Shown: positions 1 to 5,994, counted from the first letter of the stretch. The stretch is 9,600 nt of DNA from Nitrospinae bacterium RIFCSPLOWO2_12_FULL_45_22 (GCA_001803565.1 MHDQ01000013.1:1-9600), one strand, 5' to 3'. Numbers and translations: made by a program. Notes: generated from the letters alone by a model not told the origin.

Positions 1-147
1 CGTCTGATTCAGCAATCTTTAGCAACTCATGCAAAGCCAATAAAAATAAACTGTTAACACTTAACATGAGCGAAGCAGATAGGCAGTTAAAGTAAATTAA
101 AGAAACTGGGGCCCTTACCCGGAGTGGTTCTACAAAAACCAAGAATT
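1..147 (-). other. Left-edge stretch downstream of the primase gene; possible start of an ORF leaving the window
   Basis: No convincing gene or terminator is visible. An ATG at 67-65 on the minus strand opens a frame of 22 codons that runs off the left edge without a stop, beginning MLSVNSLFLLALHELLKIAE. No Shine-Dalgarno sequence precedes it, so it may be chance. It is recorded because the element must continue leftward on the same strand. Confidence 0.2.
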
Positions 148-1956
148 TTATTCAACCCAATACCGGATCCCCCTTCCCTTCGTTTTCTTTCGATCCAAAT
201 CATGCTTATCACTTTTTATCGTCTCTTCCTCTTCGGCCTGGTTCAAAATCTTCCTTGCCTCCGTATCTCCACAGCCTGTCTTCTCTTTTATTGCTTGTAA
301 CAAGATGGATTGGTTATCAACCGAGCCTCCAAATTGGCTAAGAAGCTCCCTAACCCGGATAGGTGGGCAAAGGCTTTCCTCCTCTATTGGATAACAAAGT
401 AAGGTCTCAGGATCTCTTTCTAGCAATACAGGCCTCTGTGGTTTTCCTTCTCTGATCTTTACAAATTCTATCTGCAAGACTTGTTTATCAGCCTTATCTT
501 TACCTTTCGCAGATAGAGTAATCATCGTATCGGCCCAGTCGTGTATAGCCATCGCTCCCCTGGTACGGTAAGTCGTATTGGTTTCATCCTTTAGCGGCTT
601 CCTGAAGTGATGCGTTACTATGACGGCTACTCCGGTTTGATTACAAATGAAAGTTATCCTATCCAAAACCGCCCTCATTTTTGCGTTGTTGTTTTCTTCC
701 TCTGTGTGAAAGGTTATTAGTGGATCTAGCATCAAGACATCAATTTGATGTTTTTGGATGAGTGAAATTAGTTTTTGCAAGTCTGTATCATCTGTTATCT
801 TTAGCTGTGGTCTTTCTGGCTCGACAATAAAGATACCCTCTGGGAGTTCCTTCCCACTACTAAGCATCTTCCTTAACCTGGATTGTAGGCTGCTGTTAGT
901 CCCTTCCTGAGGGACATATAGGACCTTCACGCCACGCCTCTTTACCTCGAATTTGCCGAGTATGGGTTGTTGTTTAGTAAATTCAATCGCCCATTGGAGC
1001 ATTAGTAGGCTTTTTCCTATTCCTCCTTCGCCAGCTACAATTACTTTACCCAAAGCTGGGATAACTCCTTCTGCTACGATGGCTTGGCCGGTTTTATACT
1101 GGGTTGAGAGAAACTCTCTAAGTGATAGAGCTAATCTGTCTCCATCTTCTAGCTCATAGGGTAGGGCATCTTCATCCAGTTTATATCTTAAAAGCGCCGC
1201 CAGCCTATATTTATTGGCCATCCGTTGACCATCTCTATCCAACCAGTCAGAGATATCTTGTTTCTCTTCGAGTGCGAAGCTCTTGGAATGAACGATCCTA
1301 ATTGATTTTGCATAAGGTTTTAGGCTTTTGGCCACCTGATCTTTATGGATACGCCCCGCCTCATCATTATCATAAAGAACCACTATATTGAAGCCCTCGA
1401 GCTGTTTTGAGTACTCCTCTCGCCATTTTCCTGCACCAAACGGGCTTGTGGCCGCAACAAACCTTTCAGACCCGCACAGGAGTTCATTGAGGGCCATGAG
1501 GTTATCGCAGTCTTTTGGGCCTTCGGTTATTACGATAAGAGTGTCTTTATCGGCTTTAGCTATCAGATGAAAATTATAAATGATAGGCTTTTCATCTCCC
1601 AAGCCCCAAGTATAGCCATCTCTGCCGCATGGTCTTCGGATGGCGAACCTTTTACCTCTGAACCGGACTTCTTGGAAAGCAACTGAGCCATCAGCCCTGC
1701 AATAGGAATGAACTGCCTCCATTTCATCCCTAGAATCACCGGCTACTTTAAAGCTAGAATCATATAATCGCCCTTTCCAATCACATCCAAAGCAGTGATA
1801 AAGTTGATCTTCAGGGGAAATAGATAAGCTTTCCTTTCGATCATCATGCTTAGGGCACAGAGCCAACCAATTAGAGCCTATTTTCTTGGCCACGACAGTG
1901 ACGACTTGCCGTCGTTCTTTGTCCCATAGCTCAAAGGATTGTGATTGGCTATTCAT
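148..1956 (-). CDS. Primase-helicase fusion (CHC2-type zinc finger, Toprim, RepA/RecA-like ATPase)
   Basis: Predicted replication protein of the mobile element, expected to prime DNA synthesis and unwind DNA at its origin. A DnaG-like zinc finger uses C34, H37, C55 and C58. A Toprim domain follows, with EGPKD at 145-149 and the metal-binding DND at 196-198. The second half is a RecA-fold helicase of the RepA type: Walker A GEGGIGKS (309-316), Walker B ending in D411, and a THH motif at 448-450. Residues from about 530 look like a winged-helix tail. The 602-residue length suits such fusions, and all key residues are present. The ATG overlaps the upstream HTH gene by 8 bases (ATGAATAG), with AAAGGAG seven bases before it, so the pair is probably translationally coupled. 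The zinc-finger/Toprim/helicase order recalls T7 gp4, but the ATPase is RepA-like; the superfamily call is firm, the in vivo role inferred. Confidence 0.9.
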   Translation of the reverse strand: MNSQSQSFELWDKERRQVVTVVAKKIGSNWLALCPKHDDRKESLSISPEDQLYHCFGCDWKGRLYDSSFKVAGDSRDEMEAVHSYCRADGSVAFQEVRFRGKRFAIRRPCGRDGYTWGLGDEKPIIYNFHLIAKADKDTLIVITEGPKDCDNLMALNELLCGSERFVAATSPFGAGKWREEYSKQLEGFNIVVLYDNDEAGRIHKDQVAKSLKPYAKSIRIVHSKSFALEEKQDISDWLDRDGQRMANKYRLAALLRYKLDEDALPYELEDGDRLALSLREFLSTQYKTGQAIVAEGVIPALGKVIVAGEGGIGKSLLMLQWAIEFTKQQPILGKFEVKRRGVKVLYVPQEGTNSSLQSRLRKMLSSGKELPEGIFIVEPERPQLKITDDTDLQKLISLIQKHQIDVLMLDPLITFHTEEENNNAKMRAVLDRITFICNQTGVAVIVTHHFRKPLKDETNTTYRTRGAMAIHDWADTMITLSAKGKDKADKQVLQIEFVKIREGKPQRPVLLERDPETLLCYPIEEESLCPPIRVRELLSQFGGSVDNQSILLQAIKEKTGCGDTEARKILNQAEEEETIKSDKHDLDRKKTKGRGIRYWVE

Positions 1957-2143
1957 CCCCTGTCTCCTTTGCCCCCATCCGTTCCCGTCTCAGGGACTCA
2001 AGCTCAGCCCGCAGGAAGTACCGATACCCGTTAGGCATCCTTCGCTCTTTCAAGACACCACGTTTAATGCAGTTGTAGACGGCCTGATAACTTAAACCAA
2101 GATAACGGCTGGCATCACCCGTAAGCATAATTTGAGTATCCAT
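1949..2143 (-). CDS. Excisionase-like / AlpA-like helix-turn-helix DNA-binding protein
   Basis: A 64-residue protein of the MerR-like HTH_17 (excisionase) superfamily. The helix-turn-helix covers about residues 7-30 (LTGDASRYLGLSYQAVYNCI), followed by a basic wing, RRMPNGYRYF (34-43), and a recognition tail rich in Arg and Glu. Proteins of this size bend DNA for excision, regulate integrase or replication genes, or do both. The start is well supported: AAAGGAGGGA (2151-2160) lies eight bases before the ATG. Its stop overlaps the start of the primase-helicase gene by 8 bases, forming a regulator-replication operon. The likely binding sites are the repeats just upstream at 2174-2280. No integrase is adjacent, so a role as transcriptional or replication regulator is as plausible as excision itself. 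Confidence 0.8.
   Translation of the reverse strand: MDTQIMLTGDASRYLGLSYQAVYNCIKRGVLKERRMPNGYRYFLRAELESLRRERMGAKETGDE
1964..1970 (-). promoter_or_regulatory. Ribosome binding site inside the HTH gene for the primase-helicase
   Basis: AAAGGAG on the minus strand lies seven bases before the ATG at 1956-1954 and within the last codons of the HTH gene. It fixes the primase start and supports translational coupling across the ATGAATAG overlap. Confidence 0.75.
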
Positions 2144-2173
2144 AACATCATCCCTCCTTTTTAAATTTTAAAG

Positions 2174-2185
2174 CCTTTATAAAGG
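2174..2185. repeat. Perfect 12-bp palindrome CCTTTATAAAGG
   Basis: CCTTTATAAAGG reads the same on both strands and lies about 30 bases before the HTH start codon. Its right half overlaps the first direct-repeat copy. The position suits an operator for a small HTH protein. Confidence 0.6.
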
Positions 2186-2280
2186 ATTATAAATTACCCC
2201 CCCCCTGATTATTTTTAAGGTAAATCCAAATTAAATTTACCCCTAAAATAAGCTAATAAAATCAAAGGATTATAAAGGAT
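2181..2280. repeat. Iteron-like direct repeats AAAGGATTATAAA
   Basis: AAAGGATTATAAA occurs exactly at 2181-2193 and 2264-2276, and its first seven bases recur at 2274-2280, overlapping the second copy. The copies are 83 bases apart, close to eight helical turns. They resemble replication iterons or paired operator sites; there are too few copies to decide. Confidence 0.5.
2219..2241. repeat. Inverted repeat GGTAAAT / ATTTACC between the direct repeats
   Basis: Seven-base perfect arms at 2219-2225 and 2235-2241 enclose a nine-base AT-rich spacer. The repeat is weak as an RNA hairpin and more likely a protein-binding site, if it has any function. Confidence 0.4.
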
Positions 2281-2322
2281 GGAAAAATAGGGATGGAGGA
2301 TTGAGGAGATTAAGAGAAGGGG

Positions 2323-3159
2323 TTAGTTTTTCTTTTTGACTCTAGGCAAGTCTATTTTCTTCAAGCTCTCTTCCTTTAGACCTAATCGTTTTAGGGTAGC
2401 CTCCTCGGCCAGTTTTTTCGCAGTCTTTAGACCATCTCGGCCATACTTAGTAACAAAAAGGGCTATCTTATTTGATCCTATATGAGAAGGGCCTAAGCTA
2501 ATCAATCCATCTAAATCAGGGAATTCTTTCATTAATTCTCTCTGCCAGTCTCTACTATTGCTTTTCATTAGCTCTTCTGCTTTAGCAACCACCTTATGAA
2601 AATATTCTCCATAGAGCAAAAACGCTGCCTTGATCTTTTCGTCTGAGTAGGGCTTATCTCCCCCTGGTCTCTGTGGGATAATAGCTCTAATAAACTCCCT
2701 ATTTTGTTTTCTTAATTCAGTATCAGGGCTAGTTCTAATCTCTTCCAGCCGGGTAGCAACAAACCTACTTACTTCAGGATCAGTGAGAGTATAAGGAAAG
2801 TGCCGGATCAAATAGGATAACCTTTCCCTTATTTTTACTTTACCCTTCTCATCCGCCATTAGGTAGGATTCATTCACGTTCTCAATCAGTTTAATATCTT
2901 TAAGCAACCGCTCTAGTGTTTTTGATGGTTGATCTATTTCCCTCCATAATTGCTCCCGGGCCTTCTCATCTAAATCAAGGTACTCAGTTAACTTCTTAAG
3001 TAGTTCTTTTGGTCGTTTATCCGGTCCATGAGAATATCTATCGGGCAAACTACCAGTCAAGGCATTATCATATCTACTAATAAAATTATCTATATCCCAT
3101 AGTGTTAGCCCTTCAAAAAAATCTTCTTGTTTAGACTTGTTCTGATCTTCCGTAACCAT
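2323..3159 (-). CDS. Unrecognised charged, helical 278-residue protein of the mobile element
   Basis: No family is recognised. The protein is soluble, very rich in Lys, Glu, Arg and Leu, and without Cys, signal peptide or membrane segment. Predicted helices dominate, notably residues 50-105 and 180-215, and the tail from about 240 is strongly basic, ending RVKKKN, which would suit nucleic-acid contact. The start is good: a GGAGG core lies six bases before the ATG. It is the gene immediately upstream of the repeat region and the HTH/primase operon, on the same strand, so a role in replication, partition or element control is possible from position alone. Codon use suggests a genuine gene rather than a chance frame. 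Confidence 0.75.
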   Translation of the reverse strand: MVTEDQNKSKQEDFFEGLTLWDIDNFISRYDNALTGSLPDRYSHGPDKRPKELLKKLTEYLDLDEKAREQLWREIDQPSKTLERLLKDIKLIENVNESYLMADEKGKVKIRERLSYLIRHFPYTLTDPEVSRFVATRLEEIRTSPDTELRKQNREFIRAIIPQRPGGDKPYSDEKIKAAFLLYGEYFHKVVAKAEELMKSNSRDWQRELMKEFPDLDGLISLGPSHIGSNKIALFVTKYGRDGLKTAKKLAEEATLKRLGLKEESLKKIDLPRVKKKN

Positions 3160-3194
3160 CCCCTACCTCCCTCAAGTAAGCTCCCTTTACCGTT

Positions 3195-3740
3195 TTAATC
3201 TCCAATAGAAAATATTGAAATGCTTATCTCTCCAATGATTTTAGGCGAACCACTTTGAACTGAGCCAGCTTCGGCCAGCGCAGCAAAGGCCTGATAAGTA
3301 CCCGCTGGTAAGCCGGTAGGTAAGGTTATAGAGAAGAAAGGTGTTAGTGGGAAATCGTATCCTGGGCTCAGTTCCAAAGATGTACTGGCTGGGGTAAAGG
3401 TTCTTGGGTCATCTGCTTTGGCTGGTACCAGATTCTTTTGAATGCGAGGGGAGGCAAAAAAGTAGATACTACCATTGGGGGCAATAATGCCTAAAAAGAT
3501 ATCTACTATCTGAGTAGTATCAGTAGGATTACTGATGCTAAATGAAAGAGTGAAGGTATCTCCTGGGGAATAGTTACTTTTGTTGCTGGCTATGGTAATG
3601 ATGGGCTTAGTGCTTACCACTACTTTTATCTCTTCTGATTGGCTGCTTTCATTACCGGCATTATCAACCGCACTGAGGGACAGGTAATAAGTGCCTTCCG
3701 GGACATCGGAGGCAGTAAGGGATGTTATCTTACCTAACAT
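3195..3740 (-). CDS. C-terminal fragment of a secreted Ig-like / FN3-like surface protein
   Basis: Residues 1-45 look like the end of a fibronectin-III or bacterial Ig-like domain (GTYYLSLSAVDNAGNESS). A second beta-sandwich-like domain spans about 48-181 (NYSPGDTFTLSFSISNPTDT near its start). Both are typical of the C-terminal ends of large extracellular proteins. There is no signal peptide, and the first domain begins part-way through. No Shine-Dalgarno sequence precedes the ATG at 3740-3738; the frame stays open only 12 more codons upstream to a TGA at 3779-3777. The best reading is a 5'-truncated gene remnant carried or created by the element, probably not expressed as a secreted protein. 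A separate function of the short form cannot be excluded. Confidence 0.55.
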   Translation of the reverse strand: MLGKITSLTASDVPEGTYYLSLSAVDNAGNESSQSEEIKVVVSTKPIITIASNKSNYSPGDTFTLSFSISNPTDTTQIVDIFLGIIAPNGSIYFFASPRIQKNLVPAKADDPRTFTPASTSLELSPGYDFPLTPFFSITLPTGLPAGTYQAFAALAEAGSVQSGSPKIIGEISISIFSIGD

Positions 3741-3776
3741 TATTGGTAGGGCATGGATAATATTTCTTGAATAAAT

Positions 3777-3974
3777 TCATCTAGGTTTTCTTGGAGATTT
3801 CAGACGGCGATTACCTTCTTGTTTTCTCCGTTTAGAATTTTTAAACATACTCAGATCATCATAAATTGTATGACAATAATTACACTCCCATTTTCCATCC
3901 GGTAATTGGTACAGGCGATCATGCTTTTTACCTGGACGACATTTTGTACAACTCTTGTCTGGAGTAATTACCAT
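3777..3974 (-). CDS. Small zinc-ribbon protein (65 residues)
   Basis: Two CxxC pairs, C9-TK-C12 and C31-NY-C34, spaced by about 18 residues with an aromatic and charged linker, form a likely zinc ribbon. The tail after residue 44 is very basic (KRRKQEGNRRLKSPRKPR), so nucleic-acid binding is plausible. I place the start at the ATG at 3974-3972 because AAGGAG lies nine bases upstream. A longer reading from an ATG at 4013 would add 13 residues but has no ribosome binding site. The gene sits 71 bases after the AbiTii gene on the same strand, within the accessory part of the element. The specific function is unknown. Confidence 0.65.
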   Translation of the reverse strand: MVITPDKSCTKCRPGKKHDRLYQLPDGKWECNYCHTIYDDLSMFKNSKRRKQEGNRRLKSPRKPR

Positions 3975-3983
3975 AGTTTTGTT

Positions 3984-3989
3984 CTCCTT
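3984..3989 (-). promoter_or_regulatory. Ribosome binding site that fixes the zinc-ribbon start
   Basis: AAGGAG on the minus strand, nine bases before the ATG at 3974-3972. It favours this internal start over the upstream ATG at 4013, which lacks such a site. Confidence 0.7.
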
Positions 3990-4045
3990 AAAAACAACGG
4001 CGGTATAGGTCATTACGCGTCTGTTGGAAGCAGTTAGTTAGGTCT

Positions 4046-4960
4046 TTACAGCCCATAATAAGAATTTATCGCTTTCGTTAATACGGAAGTGGCAACCGAA
4101 GAGCTTATTTCCCAACTTCCCTTAGCCGCCTTGTTCATCATTTTTGTCATCCATGACATAACTTTATTGCCAATTTTATTTTGTTTAGGGTTTTCTTTGC
4201 TATCTTGGTGGATTGCCTTTTCGAGGTCGGATATCTCTTTCTCTGATATATTATGGTTTCTTAGATAATTTACTAATGAATCAATGTCATGTTTTTGAAC
4301 AGTCAACGCGATCTGAGCAAAATTTGTACTCCCTGCCGCAACATTATGAACATTTCCATAAATATTTGTGTTGAATACCTGCGTGACTTTTTCTTGTGGT
4401 AATGGAGGTGAATTAATTTGAGCTTCGCCAGCATCGGGCGCTTCGCTTTCTATCTCTAAGACAAAACTAAGAATTTTATTTCTTACAACGTCAACTAGGC
4501 TAACAACCGAATTAATAGCTATAACTTTCCATGCAGCTACACAATTCATACCTGTATAGAATCTATCCGCAACAGATGCTACGAAATCTGGTGGCCAAGG
4601 CTCTTGTAGCGCACTTCCCTTAGATTTATTTATGAGAGCCACATAAGCACTGATCGGGTCCATTAAATAGCTATGGCGAAAACTTTCTTGAAACTTTTCC
4701 GGCAAACAGCTTATAGGTATATCAGCATTGCGAAGGCCGCTCCAAAAAGGGCCGGAAAAATGCCCTTTTGAATGGACACTCAAGATTCTGTAGTCTGGTA
4801 AATCCTTAATAGTTTTATATCCATTTAGCTCGAATTCCACCCATTGCTTAAAAGCTTCATTTCCTAGACGAGCAGCTAAAACTTTGCACTTCCGAAGCAC
4901 TACAGATATATCAATTCTAGCATCAATCGCTGCGTCCTGAATATCCCTTAAAAGTGACAT
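4046..4960 (-). CDS. AbiTii-family abortive-infection (phage resistance) protein
   Basis: The N-terminal 60 residues match the AbiTii domain as I know it: MSLLRDIQDAAID, then LLRKCKVLAARLG-like residues at 21-33, then EFKQWVEFELNGY-like residues and a DLPDYRIL segment at 53-60. After a linker near 170-195, VFNTNIYGNVHNVAAGS (195-211) is the glycine-rich motif common in this family and in other prokaryotic immune proteins. Residues 220-300 are helical; the last 20 or so are amphipathic and could meet a membrane. Family knowledge: AbiTii is a phage-resistance domain whose mechanism is not known to me. The start is supported by GGGAGGG six bases before the ATG. The 304-residue gene appears intact, stands alone rather than in an obvious operon, and lies about 1.1 kb from the att end, a typical cargo position. 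Confidence 0.8.
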   Translation of the reverse strand: MSLLRDIQDAAIDARIDISVVLRKCKVLAARLGNEAFKQWVEFELNGYKTIKDLPDYRILSVHSKGHFSGPFWSGLRNADIPISCLPEKFQESFRHSYLMDPISAYVALINKSKGSALQEPWPPDFVASVADRFYTGMNCVAAWKVIAINSVVSLVDVVRNKILSFVLEIESEAPDAGEAQINSPPLPQEKVTQVFNTNIYGNVHNVAAGSTNFAQIALTVQKHDIDSLVNYLRNHNISEKEISDLEKAIHQDSKENPKQNKIGNKVMSWMTKMMNKAAKGSWEISSSVATSVLTKAINSYYGL

Positions 4961-5304
4961 TTTCTACCCTCCCTTATAACAAGGCATTTTACAATGTTGA
5001 TTGCTTTTATGAATACTTCCCATCCAGGTAAATAAGTATGACATAATATGGTGGTGATAAATCATTGATTTAATTCTCTATATTGTATTTGTGGGCCAAT
5101 CCGCTCATAGCCATTATCGAAAGAACAAAGGAAACAACCCCCAGGCCATACCATCATTCAGGTTATTCACCATCCCTGCCTGACTGCAGCTAAACAGGGC
5201 TTTATCCCTCCAACTGGTAATTAATAGGATATCGGCCAGGGATTACCGGCTTATCGGGTCTAGGTTCTCTATCCCCCAAAAGAAGATCCCCTTTTTCTCC
5301 CAGG
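4961..5304. other. Gap between the AbiTii gene and the 54-residue gene, holding transporter debris
   Basis: No intact gene is seen. The middle (5062-5242) holds a decayed minus-strand MFS transporter fragment, listed separately. The AbiTii promoter should lie between about 4975 and 5060, which is AT-rich, but I find no convincing -35/-10 pair. From 5304 down to 5204 a different minus-strand frame is also open for about 34 codons; it matches nothing known to me. Confidence 0.5.
5062..5242 (-). pseudogene. Decayed fragment of a major facilitator superfamily (MFS) transporter
   Basis: Reading the minus strand from 5242, 42 open codons give a stretch containing LLITSWRDKALFSC and QAGMVNNLNDGMAWGLFP. 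This strongly resembles the conserved middle of a family of MFS transporters, between the central loop and the seventh membrane segment. The frame then meets TAA at 5116-5114 and a TGA shortly after. A shift of one base continues as DNGYERIG, which again fits the family, before diverging and stopping at 5064-5062. The rest of the roughly 400-residue transporter is missing on both sides. This is a gene relic with truncation, a stop and a probable frameshift; it encodes no working protein. Recognition is by motif memory, not a search. Confidence 0.6.
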
Positions 5305-5469
5305 TTAGTTTTTATCGGTCTTTGAAGAAGGTTCTATTTTTAAGGTCTTCATTGCTTCCTTTAACATATCTCCATATTTTTCAACTTCTGATGTAGTGGT
5401 AGCTGAACTGATCTTATTTACTAATATTTTTATATCGTCCGTAAATTCATCTATTTTCTTCTTACTCAT
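5305..5469 (-). CDS. Small charged helical protein (54 residues) coupled to the membrane protein gene
   Basis: This protein begins MSKKKIDEFTDDIKILVNKI and ends SSKTDKN. It is soluble, mostly helical and rich in Lys, Glu and Thr, with no Cys and no recognisable domain. The gene overlaps the upstream membrane-protein gene by 8 bases (ATGAGTAA), and GGAGG lies nine bases before its ATG, inside the last codons of that gene. The tight overlap and good ribosome site make it a credible gene despite its size, and suggest that the two products are made together and may interact. Function unknown; an antitoxin or regulator of the membrane partner is one speculative reading. Confidence 0.65.
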   Translation of the reverse strand: MSKKKIDEFTDDIKILVNKISSATTTSEVEKYGDMLKEAMKTLKIEPSSKTDKN

Positions 5470-5821
5470 TCTCCTTTTCCTCCGGTAGAATAGAGGTAAT
5501 TGCCTCCCCTAATTTTTTGGTTTTTCTTTGCCAAATACTTATTTGATGCTTCTCCATTAAACTAATTAGTATACTACCACCTCCTAGCCCTGCTAATACT
5601 GACATTGCGAATTGTTTCCCAAAGGGTGGAGGAGTTAAATCTAACAAATAAATAACAACCCCTGCTACTCCTCCCACAAAGATGGGGGATAAAAATCCCG
5701 GTTCCCATGATCGTCCTTGCTCATCTTCTTTTATTCTTGGATATAAAAACTCCCTCTCAATAATAAGACAATTAAGAATCCCTCCAAGTACCCCTCCCAT
5801 GAGTATATAAAATATCTTCAT
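5462..5821 (-). CDS. Small membrane protein with three predicted transmembrane helices
   Basis: The 119-residue protein has hydrophobic segments at about 3-21 (FYILMGGVLGGILNCLII), 44-62 (LSPIFVGGVAGVVIYLL) and 70-89 (QFAMSVLAGLGGGSILISLM). Glycine-rich helix-packing motifs occur in all three. A charged loop at 22-40 and a charged tail after 90 lie on the membrane faces. The layout weakly recalls small bacterial membrane proteins of the DUF4257 type, but I cannot confirm this. The ATG at 5821 has only a poor ribosome binding site (GGGAAAA, 16 bases upstream); no better in-frame start exists. Its stop overlaps the 54-residue gene. It is the last element gene before the att scar, a frequent place for cargo with defence or toxin functions. 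Confidence 0.7.
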   Translation of the reverse strand: MKIFYILMGGVLGGILNCLIIEREFLYPRIKEDEQGRSWEPGFLSPIFVGGVAGVVIYLLDLTPPPFGKQFAMSVLAGLGGGSILISLMEKHQISIWQRKTKKLGEAITSILPEEKENE

Positions 5822-5851
5822 TTTAGTTAATCGTCTTTTTTCCCATAAAAA

Positions 5852-5873
5852 ACTCTAAAGGTTCTCTAAAGGT
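5852..5873. repeat. Two tandem 11-bp repeats upstream of the membrane-protein gene
   Basis: ACTCTAAAGGT (5852-5862) is followed directly by TCTCTAAAGGT (5863-5873), 10 of 11 bases identical. They lie about 30-50 bases upstream of the minus-strand start at 5821. One helical turn apart and in the same orientation, they could bind two protein monomers side by side, as operator or recombinase arm sites. No clear promoter hexamers were identified around them. Confidence 0.4.
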
Positions 5874-5957
5874 CATATCAAAATTCTACCATATTTTACC
5901 CTATTCTAGCCAATGAAAATTAAAAAGATTTCTTTAAGCAAAATGCTTTAGTATCAA

Positions 5958-5994
5958 GGGTTTAGCCTTACCTGTAAGGGTCTTGGCTAAACCC
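5958..5994. repeat. Perfect 10-bp inverted repeat next to the att site
   Basis: GGGTTTAGCC (5958-5967) and GGCTAAACCC (5985-5994) pair perfectly around a 17-base loop, ending 19 bases before the tRNA fragment. No T-run follows on either strand, so it is not a standard terminator. It lies inside the element beside the crossover region, where integrase or excisionase arm sites are normally found. An alternative is a factor-dependent stop for readthrough. Confidence 0.55.

Larger units (their letters stand above)
2144..2322 (-). promoter_or_regulatory. AT-rich control region with repeats upstream of the HTH/primase operon (candidate origin or operator)
   Basis: This 179-base gap separates the 278-residue gene from the HTH gene. 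It holds a perfect 12-bp palindrome, a 13-bp direct repeat with a third partial copy, a 7-bp inverted repeat and a run of nine C. TATAAT occurs on the minus strand in both repeat copies (2191-2186 and 2274-2269), so each copy could contain a -10 box, although no good -35 is seen at the right distance. Such a region before a primase-helicase operon could be a promoter/operator bound by the HTH protein, a replication origin, or both. The repeats are direct observation; the function is inferred. Confidence 0.45.

Noticed and set aside
3195-4013. One longer protein made by reading TGA at 3779-3777 as an amino acid, joining the zinc-ribbon and Ig-like frames
   Set aside because: The two frames are in register, but TGA ends the AOR gene at its normal family length, so TGA is a stop here. 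The zinc-ribbon tail and the Ig-like start also show no domain continuity.
3975-4013. Longer start for the zinc-ribbon protein at ATG 4013
   Set aside because: No ribosome binding site precedes it, while the ATG at 3974 has AAGGAG nine bases upstream.
4975-5060. A promoter for the AbiTii gene
   Set aside because: AT-rich with several -10-like hexamers, but none has a -35 at an acceptable distance; a TATAAG-like box is too close to the ribosome site.
5204-5304. A second open minus-strand frame beside the MFS relic
   Set aside because: About 34 codons with no start with a ribosome site and no recognised similarity; it overlaps the better-supported transporter frame.
5823-5846. A seven-residue leader peptide (MGKKTIN) before the membrane-protein gene
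   Set aside because: It ends next to the membrane-protein ATG, but it has no ribosome site and is too short to separate from chance.
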